A stretch of DNA of 55,351 nucleotides from assembly GCA_905235805.1 (NCBI GenBank), contig CAJOMV010000023.1:1-55351 (forward strand), read 5' to 3'. Source of the stretch: an uncultured Ruminiclostridium sp. Lineage in GTDB: Bacteria > Bacillota > Clostridia > Oscillospirales > Ruminococcaceae. Positions 43,489-53,207 of this stretch are shown one piece after another (position 1 is the stretch's first letter; every line of letters starts with the position of its first letter). The notes under the pieces are model-generated. The model ran no database searches. It was not told where the DNA came from and saw only the letters and a list, made by a program, of their open reading frames with translations. The position numbers and the translations under genes are program-made.

Positions 43489-44463
43489 TTATCCTTTATC
43501 GGTACGGTTTTTGTACTCCTGATACTCTGTTTTTACAAAAAATACCTTTTTCCGCACATAAGCGAACCTGTCCTTGCAGAGATTTACCCGTCCCATGCCG
43601 CGGAAGATAAGCTCCTCGCACTGCGAGATCCGCAGTGCGGACGGCTCTATGCCGTTTTCCTTCAGCACCGCCGCTATAATGCGGAACCTTACCGCCGGGT
43701 GCAGCTCTTTGAGCCTGCGGGAGTCATACCCGCCCTCTGTGCGCGCCTTCTCCGCGTATTCCGCCGCGTACTGTGCCATGAAGTCCTCATCCTCGCCCAC
43801 CGCGCGTGTCATGCGTGACACCGCCGCGATAAACGACGGGTTGAACTCCTTCAGCAGAGGGAGCACGTTGTGGCGTATACGGTTGCGGGTGCAGTCGTCC
43901 TCGAGATTGGTGCTGTCGGTGACGTACTCTATCCCGTTTTTCCGGCAGTAGTCTTCTGTCTGCTCCCTTGTGCAGAGAATGAGCGGGCGTATCATTCCGT
44001 CACGCACCGGCGGTATCCCCGCCAGTCCCTTTGTGCCTGTGCCGCGTATCATGTTCATCAGCACAGTCTCGGCGTTGTCGTTCGCGGTATGCGCCGTAGC
44101 TATCACCGAGCCGAAACGCTCTCTTGCCTTCTCAAAACACTCATACCGCAGCCGCCGTGCCGCCTGTTCAATGCTCTCGTGCTTGCCGACAGCGGAGCGC
44201 ACGTCTATGCGGTACACCTCCGCGGGCACGCCGAGCTTATCGCAGAGCTCCCGGGCGAACATCTCGTCACGGTCACTCTCCGCGCCGCGCAGGGAGTGGT
44301 TGATGTGGCACGCCGACAGCTCTATGCCCAGCTCCTCCCGCAGCGAGTACAGCGTCCCGAGGAGCGCGCAGCTGTCCGCTCCGCCGCTGAGTCCCACCGT
44401 CACGCTCCGGCAGGCTTCAAGCATACCGAAGCTTGTCAGAGCCTCAGTGACCCGGATCTTCAT
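43489..44463 (-). CDS. tilS: tRNA(Ile)-lysidine synthetase
   Basis: About 324 residues. TilS modifies C34 of tRNA-Ile(CAU) with lysine so that it reads AUA. The PP-loop ATPase motif SGGADS is at about residue 25, with CHINHSLRGAES, IATAHTANDNAETVLMNMIRG and RNRIRHNVLPLL after it. I start at ATG 44463 behind GGAGG, inside the dnaB end (20-base overlap). The protein lacks the extra C-terminal domain of longer TilS enzymes (about 450 residues); shorter forms are known. Confidence 0.93.
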   Translation of the reverse strand: MKIRVTEALTSFGMLEACRSVTVGLSGGADSCALLGTLYSLREELGIELSACHINHSLRGAESDRDEMFARELCDKLGVPAEVYRIDVRSAVGKHESIEQAARRLRYECFEKARERFGSVIATAHTANDNAETVLMNMIRGTGTKGLAGIPPVRDGMIRPLILCTREQTEDYCRKNGIEYVTDSTNLEDDCTRNRIRHNVLPLLKEFNPSFIAAVSRMTRAVGEDEDFMAQYAAEYAEKARTEGGYDSRRLKELHPAVRFRIIAAVLKENGIEPSALRISQCEELIFRGMGRVNLCKDRFAYVRKKVFFVKTEYQEYKNRTDKG

Positions 44464-45805
44464 ATCTGTCCTCCACCGAGCTGAAGCGTGTGTATTCACC
44501 GTCCCAGCGCAGCGGTATGGTGCACTGCTTACCGTGACGGTTCTTTGCGATTATGCACTCGCAGGCGTTTATGTGGTCTGTCTTTTCCTTGTGGTAGTAG
44601 TAGTCGCGGTACAGGAACAGAACCACGTCCGCGTCCTGCTCTACGGAGCCCGAGTCACGCAGGTCGGACAGCAGCGGGCGCTTGTCCTCTCTCGCGTCTG
44701 GTCCTCTCGAGAGCTGCGACAGCGCGATGACCGGGACATTCAGCTCCTTCGCCATTATTTTCAGGTTGCGGGTTATCTCTGTGACCTCCGCGACCTTGTT
44801 GCCGCTGTTCTTTCCCTTTACGGTGATAAGACCGATGTAGTCGATGACCACCAGCCCCACATTGTTCATGCGGCGGAGCTTGGCTTTCATCTCCCCGACG
44901 GTCATATTCGCGGTATCGTCGACATATATCTGGGTCTGCATGAGCATTTCCGCGGCTTCGTAAAGCCCTGCCCAGTGTGATTTGTCTATCTGTCCGGTCT
45001 TCATGGAATCGGAGTTTATCTTGCCCTCGGACGAGAGCATTCTCTCGACGAGCTGACTGCGCGACATTTCGAGGCTGAATATCGCCACCTTCTTGTCGCG
45101 GTTCATTCTCGCGGCGTTCACCGCTATGTTCATCGCGAACGAGGTCTTTCCCATACCGGGACGGGCTGCGATAAGTATAAGGCTCGTCGGCATAAGTCCG
45201 TATATGACCTTGTCGAGATTTGGGAACCCGGAGCCTATGCCGCGTTCCTCGGCGGGCTCGAGATTTTGGGCGACCCTCATCAGATGCCTGAGCACGTTGA
45301 CGACGGTAGGCTCGATGAGCAGCAGACCGCCGGTCTCCTTGTCGCTGCGGATGTCGAAGATACGGCGCTCCGCGAACTCGAGCAGAGCCGCGGGGTCCTC
45401 CGTGCCGGAGGTCGCCTTCTCGAAAATCTCACGGGACGCGTATATAAGCTCGCGCAGCACAAATTTCTCGTCGAGGAACTGCGCGTAGCTTTCTATCGAC
45501 GAGCTTTCCACCGCGAGCATTGAGAGCTTGAACAGGTATTCCTTCGCCTGGTCGAGCGAATCGAAAAGCTGTTCTCTCGCACAATACTCGGAGAGGCTTA
45601 TGATATTGATTTCCTTGCCGCTCACGAACAGCTTCTGCATCACCGAGTAGATGCCGGAGTGCGTTTTTCTGAAGAAATGCTCGGGCGACAGCTTGTCTGT
45701 CACCTTTGTCAGCAGCTCGGGGTCTGCGATTATCGACCCCAGCACCATCTGTTCGGCGTCCGTATTGTACGGCAGGTTTACATCGCTTATTTCAAGTTCT
45801 GCCAT
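44444..45805 (-). CDS. dnaB: replicative DNA helicase
   Basis: A 453-residue hexameric helicase (called DnaC in Bacillus). It has the N-terminal primase-interacting domain (LPYNTDAEQMVLGSIIADP), then the RecA-like core with Walker A PGMGKTS near 215 and LVVIDYIGLI as Walker B. LSQLSRGPDAREDKRP and DLRDSGSVEQDADVV complete the core. Length is typical. It is downstream of rplI, a frequent Firmicutes pairing, and overlaps tilS. Confidence 0.97.
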   Translation of the reverse strand: MAELEISDVNLPYNTDAEQMVLGSIIADPELLTKVTDKLSPEHFFRKTHSGIYSVMQKLFVSGKEINIISLSEYCAREQLFDSLDQAKEYLFKLSMLAVESSSIESYAQFLDEKFVLRELIYASREIFEKATSGTEDPAALLEFAERRIFDIRSDKETGGLLLIEPTVVNVLRHLMRVAQNLEPAEERGIGSGFPNLDKVIYGLMPTSLILIAARPGMGKTSFAMNIAVNAARMNRDKKVAIFSLEMSRSQLVERMLSSEGKINSDSMKTGQIDKSHWAGLYEAAEMLMQTQIYVDDTANMTVGEMKAKLRRMNNVGLVVIDYIGLITVKGKNSGNKVAEVTEITRNLKIMAKELNVPVIALSQLSRGPDAREDKRPLLSDLRDSGSVEQDADVVLFLYRDYYYHKEKTDHINACECIIAKNRHGKQCTIPLRWDGEYTRFSSVEDRYEDPGH

Positions 45806-45814
45806 TATGAGCCG

Positions 45815-45875
45815 GGGGAAAAACTTTTTTGAAAAAAGTTTCTTCCCAAAACCCCCTTTTCAAAAAACTTTAAAT
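45815..45875 (-). terminator. hairpin element between rplI and dnaB
   Basis: AAACTTTTTT (45821-45830) and AAAAAAGTTT (45832-45841) are self-complementary. G5 (45815-45819) and C5 (near 45852-45856) flank the core and can pair around it. It is terminator-like but lies inside an otherwise continuous operon, so it may give partial termination. Nothing else is seen in 45806-45898. Confidence 0.5.
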
Positions 45876-45898
45876 TATTGATCGGTATTTGAGGTATT

Positions 45899-46348
45899 TT
45901 ATTCCGCTTCCGTTACCTGGACCTTGAACTTGGCTGTGACGCCGTTGTAGAGGCGCGCTTCCGCCTCAAAGGTGCCGAAGGTCTTGATATCATTCTTGAG
46001 CACTATCTTCTTCTTGTCAACGTCAAGCCCGTGCGCGTCCTTGATCAGCTTTGATATGTCCTTGCCGGTCACGGAGCCGAAGAGCTTGCCGTTCGCGCCT
46101 GCCTTCACGGCTGTTTTGAAGGTCTTGCCGTCTATGATATCGGCGATCTTCTTCGCGTTGGCGATCTCGGTATCTATCTTGTGCTGCGCGTGAGCCTGCT
46201 GACCCTCGAGTATGTTCATGTTGGCGTTGGTAGCCTCGACGGCGAGCTTCTGCTTTATGAGACAGTTGCGCGCGTAGCCGTCCTTGACCTCCTTGACCTC
46301 GCCCTTCTTGCCTGTGCCCTGTACGTCCTGTAAAAGTATTACCTTCAT
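45899..46348 (-). CDS. rplI: 50S ribosomal protein L9
   Basis: A 149-residue L9. The N-terminal RNA-binding domain begins [21 protein letters not shown]...GYARNCLI; the long connecting helix ([20 protein letters not shown]) and the C-terminal domain ([16 protein letters not shown]) follow. Length is typical. The order gdpP-rplI-dnaB is well known in Firmicutes and matches here. Confidence 0.97.
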   Translation of the reverse strand: MKVILLQDVQGTGKKGEVKEVKDGYARNCLIKQKLAVEATNANMNILEGQQAHAQHKIDTEIANAKKIADIIDGKTFKTAVKAGANGKLFGSVTGKDISKLIKDAHGLDVDKKKIVLKNDIKTFGTFEAEARLYNGVTAKFKVQVTEAE

Positions 46349-46367
46349 TTTTTCTGTCTCCTGTTCT

Positions 46368-48344
46368 TTATGAATTGAGGCTTTCGTAGTACTTGTCTAT
46401 TGCCTCTTTAAGTCGTGCCGTCACGTCCTCGACGGTCGTATCGCGGAATTGTGCGCCCGCCATTGTCTGATGTCCTCCGCCGCCTAAGCTCTCGGCTATG
46501 AGCTGTACGTTTATCGCGCCGAGGGAACGGCAGTTGAGGGCTATTTCGTCAGCCGACGTGCGCGCTATGACGAATGCCGCCTTCACGTCCGCGACTCCGA
46601 GCATATCGTCCGCTGCCTGCGGAGCGGCAGTCCTCATATCCTGCAGCACCTTGTCCGCGGCGGCTATGGCGCAATTCCTGTAAACCGAAGCTGAGGCGAC
46701 TATCTCGGACTTCTGCCGGTATGTCTCCACGGTGTTCGCGAACAGCGCCTTGACGTTCACGGTATCGGCTCCGAGCTTACGCAGCGCCGCCGCCGCCTCG
46801 AACGTCCTCACGCCCGTCCGCAGCGTAAAATTCTTGGTATCGAGCATGATACCCGCCAGCAGAGCCTCCGCCTGCACCGAGGATATCTTGCCCGCGTCCC
46901 CGAGATACTGGAGCAGCTCCGTGACAATTTCGCAGGCGCTTGAGGCGTAAGGCTCGATATGGAATATTATGGCATTGTCGATATGGTTTATCATTTTGCG
47001 GTGGTGGTCTATGACCACTACCTTGTCCGCCCGCTCGAGCAGCTCAGGAACGTCCACGATATCCGGGTTGTGGGTATCCGTGACTATCAGCAGGGAATTC
47101 TCCCCGAAATTCTCCTTTGCCTCCGAGGGAGTTGTGAACAGATAGCCCTTCTCCTTCTCGTAGATGTAGTCATACAGCCGCAAAGCCATAGTGGTCTGCT
47201 TGTCTATGACGGCGTAGGAGTTCTTGCCGAGCCTGCGTATGGCTCCCGCAAGTCCGACGCACGCGCCCACCGCGTCGAGGTCGCTGTTCCGGTGTCCCAT
47301 TATGTAAACATCGGAGGACTGCTCTATCGCTTCTATGAGGGAGCTTGCGATGATACGGGTCTTTACCTTTGTATGGCGTTCGACGCCCTTCGACACGCCG
47401 CCGTAGAACTCAAAGCCGTTATCCGTCTTGATAGCCGCCTGATCTCCGCCGCGTCCGAGAGCCATATCGAGAGCCTGCTTCGCGTATTCCTCGCTTTCAG
47501 CAATGCTTTTCGCGTTTCGTCCTATACCTATCGACAGGGTGACGCTGATACGGTCGTTGACCTGTATCGCCCTCGCCTTGTCGAGTATCTTCACCTTGTC
47601 GTCGATCATTGCGCGTATATAGCGCTCCTCGACCACCGCCCAGAAGCGCTCATGGTTGTACTTGCGCAGTATCCCGTTTGTGCCGCTTATGAAATCCTCG
47701 AGGAGCTTGTCTATCTGTACGGTTATCTTCGCGGTCTCACTCTCGGAGCTTCCGCCGAAAAGCTCGTCGTAGCTGTCTATGACGAATATCATCACCACAG
47801 GCTGCGCGAGGCGCTGCTCCGTCTCGAGAGCGCGTATCCGCGTGATATCCGCGAAATACAGCATATACACGTCTTTCGCCTCTTCTTCTCCGGGAGTGTC
47901 GGCGTATACCTTATAGTAGTTGTTCTTATACTTTATCTCGTAATAGCCCTCTTTTTCGAGAAGCTTATCGAGCGGCAGCTTGGTGATTATCTCTATGGAC
48001 TGTCCATACACCGCCTCGTCGGTGAAGCGCTTCGAGAAGTCCTCGTTGAACCATACCAGCCGGCTCCCGCTGTCAACGATAGCGATACCCAGCGGCATAT
48101 AGTTCATGGAGACGCGCTCCATTTTGTCTATCTCCGAGTCTATCCTCGCGAAGTACTGGAAATTCTTCCTCGTAACGGAGATGAGCTTCGCCGCGGTGAA
48201 GCCGCCCGTTACGCACAGCACCGGCGCGAATATGCAGAACGCCTCCAGCGACAGCTCATACATGAATATCAGCATGACTATCGCCGATATCAGCAGCGCA
48301 ACTATCGCTATCACAAGTCCCGCGTCGCGGAAATTGTTCTTCAC
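46368..48344 (-). CDS. gdpP: cyclic-di-AMP phosphodiesterase GdpP (DHH family)
   Basis: A 658-residue membrane protein with two N-terminal helices (~8-55), a PAS domain (~75-170) and a degenerate GGDEF domain (~175-300) in which GGDEF is replaced by a YDELFGGSS-type sequence. Then comes the DHH phosphodiesterase: [10 protein letters not shown] near 350, VIDHH near 443 and DHHA1 [10 protein letters not shown] near 618. It hydrolyses c-di-AMP to pApA and so affects potassium balance and wall stress. All catalytic motifs are present. It is co-transcribed with rnj upstream and rplI downstream. Confidence 0.95.
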   Translation of the reverse strand: MKNNFRDAGLVIAIVALLISAIVMLIFMYELSLEAFCIFAPVLCVTGGFTAAKLISVTRKNFQYFARIDSEIDKMERVSMNYMPLGIAIVDSGSRLVWFNEDFSKRFTDEAVYGQSIEIITKLPLDKLLEKEGYYEIKYKNNYYKVYADTPGEEEAKDVYMLYFADITRIRALETEQRLAQPVVMIFVIDSYDELFGGSSESETAKITVQIDKLLEDFISGTNGILRKYNHERFWAVVEERYIRAMIDDKVKILDKARAIQVNDRISVTLSIGIGRNAKSIAESEEYAKQALDMALGRGGDQAAIKTDNGFEFYGGVSKGVERHTKVKTRIIASSLIEAIEQSSDVYIMGHRNSDLDAVGACVGLAGAIRRLGKNSYAVIDKQTTMALRLYDYIYEKEKGYLFTTPSEAKENFGENSLLIVTDTHNPDIVDVPELLERADKVVVIDHHRKMINHIDNAIIFHIEPYASSACEIVTELLQYLGDAGKISSVQAEALLAGIMLDTKNFTLRTGVRTFEAAAALRKLGADTVNVKALFANTVETYRQKSEIVASASVYRNCAIAAADKVLQDMRTAAPQAADDMLGVADVKAAFVIARTSADEIALNCRSLGAINVQLIAESLGGGGHQTMAGAQFRDTTVEDVTARLKEAIDKYYESLNS

Positions 48345-48384
48345 CGCAAGCCCTCCTTTACAAGTAATTTACGATATCGCCGCG

Positions 48385-50313
48385 TCAGACCTCCATGATT
48401 ATCGGAAGTATCATGGGGCTTCTGCCGGTCTTGGAGAAGATGAAGGCGCTCAGCGCTTCCTTCAGCTCGTTCTTGAGACTCGTCCATTCACGGGTATTCG
48501 GCGCGAGGTGCTTTTTCAGGACAGCTCTCGCCTTGTCCTTCATCTCTTCCATGAGCTCCTCGGACTCGCGCACATACACGAATCCGCGGGATACCGTGTC
48601 CGGTCCCGAGAGCACTCTGCCTGTGGAGACCTCCACGGCTGTTACGATTATGATGAGTCCGTCCTGTCCGAGATGCTTGCGGTCACGCAGCACCACAGAG
48701 CCCACATCTCCCACTCCGAGACCGTCTATCAGCACTCTGCCCGCCGGCACCTGACCGGCTATTTTCATGTTTATGCCGTCCGTCTCTATGACAGTTCCGT
48801 TTCCGGCTATAAAGATGTTCTCTTCCGGTATGTGGAGCTGCTTTGCTAGCTCCGCGTGCTTGTACATGTGCTTGTATTCGCCGTGTATCGGAATGAAGAA
48901 TTTCGGGCGGGTGAGGGAGATCATCATTTTCAGCTCTTCCTGACACGCGTGTCCCGAAACGTGCACATCATACATTGCTTCATATATTACAGTCGCGCCC
49001 GCCTTCATCAGCTCATTCACGACATGCCCGACCAGCTTTTCGTTGCCGGGTATGGGGTTCGCGGAGATGATGATGAGATCCTGCGGCGTTATGGTCACCT
49101 GACGGTGCTCGTTGCTCGCCATTCTCGACAGTGCCGACATCGGCTCGCCCTGGCTGCCCGTAGTGATGATGACGAGCTGCTCCGGGGGTATCTTCCTTAT
49201 ATTCTCGATATCCACGAGTATTCCTTTGGGTACTCTCACATAATTCAGCTCGATAGCCGTGGTGAGCACGTTGATCATGCTTCTGCCTGAGACGGCGACC
49301 TTTCTGCCGGTCTTTTCGGCATTGTCGATTATCTGCTGTATGCGGTGGATATTGCTGGAGAAGGTGGCGACGATGATACGCTTGCCCTCAGCCTGCGCGA
49401 AAAAATTGCGGAAGGTGGTGCCGACCTTGCGCTCGGAATTCGTAAATCCGGGACGCTCTGCATTCGTGCTCTCCGACAGCAGCGCAAGAACGCCCCTGTT
49501 CCCGAGCTCACCGAATCTCGCGAGGTCGATTATCCCGCCCTCGATAGGGGTATAGTCCACCTTGAAGTCACCGGTATGGACGATGACTCCGGCGGGGGTA
49601 TATATAGCAAATCCGCACGAATCCGGTATCGAATGGTTCACGCGTATGAACTCGACAGCCATACAGCCGAGCTTTACGGTCTGGCGCGGCTGCACGACGT
49701 TCAGTGTGCACTCCGACAGTATGCCGTGCTCCTTCAGCTTGCCCTCGACGAGACCGAGGGTAAGGCGCGTTCCGTAAACGGGGACATTCACCTTCTTGAG
49801 AAGGTAAGCGAGGCTTCCGATATGGTCCTCATGACCGTGGGTGAGCACAATGCCGCGGAGCTTCTCCTTGTTCTTGATGATGTAGGTGAAATCCGGTATC
49901 ACAAGGTCAACACCCAGCATATCGTCGTCGGGGAAGGCAAGTCCGCAGTCCACGATGAACATATCGTTGCTGCATTCATAGAGGTAGAGGTTCTTGCCTA
50001 TCTCGTCCAGTCCGCCGAGAGGTATTATCTTCAGGGGCGCGGACTTCCGCGGAGCTCTCGCGGGTGTGGTGGGGAAGGGCGCAGTATTCGCGCTTGTCTT
50101 GCGCCTGTCGTTCCGCAGTATTTCGCGGGGCTTATTTTCCGCCGCGGCAGCGGGCTGCTTCTTTACATGCTTCTGCGGCTTCTTTGCGTTGTACGCTGTC
50201 TTTCCTTTCTTTGCGGGCTGCCGGTTAGCAGTTTTTCCCGGCATGAGATACTTGCCCGCCGGCGAACGCTTCTTGTTTGCCGCGGACTGCTTCTGTTCAT
50301 TCTTTTTTTCCAT
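48385..50313 (-). CDS. rnj: ribonuclease J with basic N-terminal extension
   Basis: A 642-residue metallo-beta-lactamase/beta-CASP RNase with 5'-3' exo- and endonuclease activity in RNA decay. The metal motif HGHEDHIG is near 159-166, followed by YTPAGVIVHTGDFKVD and the CASP segment; ANPIPGNEKLV and ISGHACQE-like VSGHACQE follow. RNase J normally starts near LKIIPLGGLDEIGKN; here ~92 residues rich in Lys, Ala, Pro and Arg precede it. It is first in the operon rnj-gdpP-rplI-dnaB-tilS. Confidence 0.95.
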   Translation of the reverse strand: MEKKNEQKQSAANKKRSPAGKYLMPGKTANRQPAKKGKTAYNAKKPQKHVKKQPAAAAENKPREILRNDRRKTSANTAPFPTTPARAPRKSAPLKIIPLGGLDEIGKNLYLYECSNDMFIVDCGLAFPDDDMLGVDLVIPDFTYIIKNKEKLRGIVLTHGHEDHIGSLAYLLKKVNVPVYGTRLTLGLVEGKLKEHGILSECTLNVVQPRQTVKLGCMAVEFIRVNHSIPDSCGFAIYTPAGVIVHTGDFKVDYTPIEGGIIDLARFGELGNRGVLALLSESTNAERPGFTNSERKVGTTFRNFFAQAEGKRIIVATFSSNIHRIQQIIDNAEKTGRKVAVSGRSMINVLTTAIELNYVRVPKGILVDIENIRKIPPEQLVIITTGSQGEPMSALSRMASNEHRQVTITPQDLIIISANPIPGNEKLVGHVVNELMKAGATVIYEAMYDVHVSGHACQEELKMMISLTRPKFFIPIHGEYKHMYKHAELAKQLHIPEENIFIAGNGTVIETDGINMKIAGQVPAGRVLIDGLGVGDVGSVVLRDRKHLGQDGLIIIVTAVEVSTGRVLSGPDTVSRGFVYVRESEELMEEMKDKARAVLKKHLAPNTREWTSLKNELKEALSAFIFSKTGRSPMILPIIMEV

Positions 50314-50407
50314 TTTGCCTCTTTTCGTCGGGAGCGTGCGCGGCGTTCAGGGTAGTTGTGATGATAGTGCGCAAATGCTCCGCTGTTGTCTTGTTTTACT
50401 TATATAA

Positions 50408-50423
50408 AACGGTATCGACCGTT
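50408..50423. promoter_or_regulatory. palindrome in the rnj leader
   Basis: AACGGT-ATCG-ACCGTT is an inverted repeat with exact six-base arms, placed about 25 bases downstream of the -10. It could be an operator or a 5' mRNA hairpin. Confidence 0.4.
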
Positions 50424-50446
50424 AAGCACATAAAAATACATTATCT

Positions 50447-50475
50447 ATTATAACCCATTTACGGTCAAAAGTCAA
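50447..50475 (-). promoter_or_regulatory. sigma-A promoter of the rnj operon
   Basis: TTGACT (50470-50475), a 17-base spacer and TATAAT (50447-50452) on the minus strand. Confidence 0.82.
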
Positions 50476-50509
50476 GTGATATTTACGTTCAAGCGACCCG
50501 TTTGACCGC

Positions 50510-52798
50510 TCACTTATCGCGCACGGTTTTCTGCGTGAGGGAGCTGACGGCGTTCCGGATCTGCTTTTCCGCCTTATCGCAGAGGGAAGCGGCGGTCTCC
50601 GCGCTGCAGCTTTCGGCGAACAGGAAAATACCGGTGCCGCGTCTGTCGGGGCGTAGGAACACCCGCTCACCGTCGGTGCCGAGAACTGCCCCCTCGTTTT
50701 CCTCGGGTACGGCTTTGAGACGGTCGAGGACGCGCTGGGGCGGCACGCTCACCCGCACGAACCTGTCGGCGGTTGAGGAACGGGGCAGCGCTTCGAGAGC
50801 GTCCTTCGGCGACAGTCCGAGGTCGTGCATATACCGCAGCGCCCTGACCGCGCAGGCAAATCCGTCCCGCAGTATGAGCTGCTCCTGCGCGAGAGCACGC
50901 GCCCGCTCGTCGCGGTCGTCCATGGAGCTCTCGAAATATCGCAGGATATGCTGCCCGTACTGCGCGGCAGCGTTCTCGGCGGTGCGCGGGAACGCAAAAG
51001 GCAGGGCGGTGTCACGCCCGTCCCTCGCCTCCGCCGCGCATACCAGCAGCACGAGCGAGACCGGGTCGATGCGGGTCTCGCCGCAGGATATCTCGGCAGT
51101 GTCCCCGCGCTCCGAGACCGTCACCGTCATTCTGTCACGCCCCGCCGACAGCATTGCCGCGAAGGGAGCGCATACCGCGCGTATCTCGGGGTTGCGGGAT
51201 ATCACGCGGATATCGTACGGCACCGTGAATGCACACAGCTCGGCAAGCTCCGACTCATAGAGCATCTTCGCCCCCGTGAAGCGTTTTATCTCCCCAAAGC
51301 TGTCCCAGCCCGCTGTCATATACTCGCCGCGGGTCACTGCCCCCTGCAGTATGCGCTCGCGGCTGCGCTTGAGCGGCAGCATACCCGCGGAGAATACCGA
51401 TATCTTCGTCTGCACCTTTGCCGAGACGTGTATGATGATATCAGCCCCGAGAAGTGCCGCCGAGCGTGTGAGCGCGGGCAGCGGAACGCTCCCGCAGTCG
51501 TAGGAGACCCTTCCCGAGGAGGAAATGCCGCAGAGCACAGCGTTTTTGAGGCATACGGCAGCTTCTCCCTCGGAGCAGGAGACCGCTATCCCGGTCTCGG
51601 ATATCTTCGCGGCGGAGCAGCCTGCCCGCACGGCGAATTCCGGCGTTATGACCGTGTTCGTGGCTCCGCAGATGCCGTCCTCCGTTATTTCGGGAACTGC
51701 CGCGGAGCCGTACTTCACGTCGGCGGTGACCGACGCTCCGCGGGCTATGCGCTTGTTGTTCCATATCTTCACGCCGCTGCTGACCACGGCGTTCTCGCCT
51801 ATGACGGCACCCTCGCCGACCACAGCACCCTCATACACCGCGGCTCCGCCGCCCACTCTCGCGTTGGCGCACACTATGCAGTCGTTGAGGGTCACGCCCT
51901 CGCCGACGAACGCTCCGTCCATGACGGTGGCGTTGTGGAGCTTCGCGCCGTCGGAGATATACGCTCCCGAGCCGATGCAGGAGCAGCCCGCCGCGAGAGC
52001 CTTCGGGGAGATATACGCGCCCTTTGAGACGAAGGAACCCTCACTGACGGCGCAGTTCTTCGGGAGCTTTTCCCGCTCCGGGAGCTGCGCCCGTATCTTC
52101 CCGTCTATCAGGTCGGCGGTGCAGCGCTTGTATGCCGCGATATCACCGATGTCGCACCAGTAGCCGCTTTCCTCGTAGTACCCGAGCTTCATTCCCCGCC
52201 TGAGCATTTCCGGGAACACGTCCTTCGCGAAATCCACTGACCTTCCGTCCTCAATGAGCCCGAATATCTCCGGCGATATCACATATATGCCCGTGTTGGC
52301 AAGGTCGCTGCGGCAGTTGATGAACGACGGCTTCTCGGAAAATCCCGTCACCTCGCCCTTCTCGCCGAGTATCAGCCCGTACTCGCGCGGGTCGTCCACC
52401 GAGCGCACCGCAATGGTCGCGGAGGCTCCCGAGCGCAGGTGCCGCTCGTAGATAGCCGCAAGGTCGAAGTCGCACATGGCGTCCCCGCTGATGATGACGA
52501 GGGGCTCCGAGGTGTCGGCGGCAGCCTTCTTCACGCAGCCTGCCGTCCCGAGAGGCTTATCCTCGTACGACACATAGGTCCGCAGCTTTCCGTAGCGCCC
52601 GTCTCCGAGGGCGGCTTCTATCTTCTCGCCCTTGTAGCGCACGGCTACCGCGGCTCTCTCGCAGCCGCACCGTTCGAGCAGCTCCAGAATGTAGAACAGC
52701 ACCGGTTTTCCGCATACCGGCACAAGCGGTTTCGGAAGGTCGCAGGTCAGCGGTCTGAGCCGCGTTCCCTCGCCTCCCGCAAGTATAACAGCGTCCAT
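50510..52798 (-). CDS. sugar-1-phosphate nucleotidyltransferase fused to a degenerate phosphomannomutase
   Basis: 762 residues in three parts. An N-terminal nucleotidyltransferase (1-~235) starts with MDAVILAGGEGTRLRPLT and has PLGTAGCVKKA and IISGDAM. A left-handed beta helix (~250-375) carries hexapeptide repeats such as ARVGGGAAVYEGAVVGEGAV. A phosphohexomutase-like C-terminus (~380-762) lacks the normal phosphoserine loop (usually TASHNP): the corresponding region reads ADIIIHVSAKVQTKIS. The start at 52798 follows GGAGGAAAT; the frame opens 22 codons earlier. Activity is probably GDP-mannose or UDP/ADP-glucose formation; substrate uncertain. Confidence 0.85.
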   Translation of the reverse strand: MDAVILAGGEGTRLRPLTCDLPKPLVPVCGKPVLFYILELLERCGCERAAVAVRYKGEKIEAALGDGRYGKLRTYVSYEDKPLGTAGCVKKAAADTSEPLVIISGDAMCDFDLAAIYERHLRSGASATIAVRSVDDPREYGLILGEKGEVTGFSEKPSFINCRSDLANTGIYVISPEIFGLIEDGRSVDFAKDVFPEMLRRGMKLGYYEESGYWCDIGDIAAYKRCTADLIDGKIRAQLPEREKLPKNCAVSEGSFVSKGAYISPKALAAGCSCIGSGAYISDGAKLHNATVMDGAFVGEGVTLNDCIVCANARVGGGAAVYEGAVVGEGAVIGENAVVSSGVKIWNNKRIARGASVTADVKYGSAAVPEITEDGICGATNTVITPEFAVRAGCSAAKISETGIAVSCSEGEAAVCLKNAVLCGISSSGRVSYDCGSVPLPALTRSAALLGADIIIHVSAKVQTKISVFSAGMLPLKRSRERILQGAVTRGEYMTAGWDSFGEIKRFTGAKMLYESELAELCAFTVPYDIRVISRNPEIRAVCAPFAAMLSAGRDRMTVTVSERGDTAEISCGETRIDPVSLVLLVCAAEARDGRDTALPFAFPRTAENAAAQYGQHILRYFESSMDDRDERARALAQEQLILRDGFACAVRALRYMHDLGLSPKDALEALPRSSTADRFVRVSVPPQRVLDRLKAVPEENEGAVLGTDGERVFLRPDRRGTGIFLFAESCSAETAASLCDKAEKQIRNAVSSLTQKTVRDK

Positions 52799-52912
52799 AT
52801 TTCCTCCGGTCCCCGCCGGACTGTCAAACCGGCGGCTTTGCGCATAAAATATCAAGGGAAACAAAATTCCCGTATCACAGGATAGTATTACACACGAAAG
52901 GGTGATTTATTT

Positions 52913-53185
52913 ATGGGATATTCAATTATTCCGCTTGATTCATATACAGCAGCGGTGAGAGCAAAACGTTATCTCGCCTCGAAAGGTATATCCGTGAGCG
53001 TGGAGAAGATAAGCTCCGACAGGCGGGGCTGCCGCTTCGGCATCAGGACCTCAGACCCGCCTGGAATGGTGTGCGATATGCTTTCGGACATCGGCATACG
53101 CTGCGGGAGCTCCATGCCCGTACCGCCGCCGAAGCCTCCGCGCCCGCCGAGACCTCCCCGTCCTCCGCGCCGTCCGCGCAGATAG
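52913..53185 (+). CDS. DUF3343 putative Se/S-carrier-like protein with Pro-Arg tail
   Basis: A 90-residue protein. Residues 1-~68 match the DUF3343 family of small proteins proposed to carry sulfur or selenium, often encoded beside a cysteine desulfurase, as here (22 bases upstream of one). The C-terminus is a repetitive Pro/Arg tail with four PPR-type repeats ending RRPRR, which is not part of the family fold. A cysteine (GMVCDML) may be the carrier residue. It is divergent from the nucleotidyltransferase fusion; AAAGGGTG lies upstream. Confidence 0.8.
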   Translation: MGYSIIPLDSYTAAVRAKRYLASKGISVSVEKISSDRRGCRFGIRTSDPPGMVCDMLSDIGIRCGSSMPVPPPKPPRPPRPPRPPRRPRR

Positions 53186-53207
53186 TCTCGCGAAGGGGTG
53201 ACGGAGA

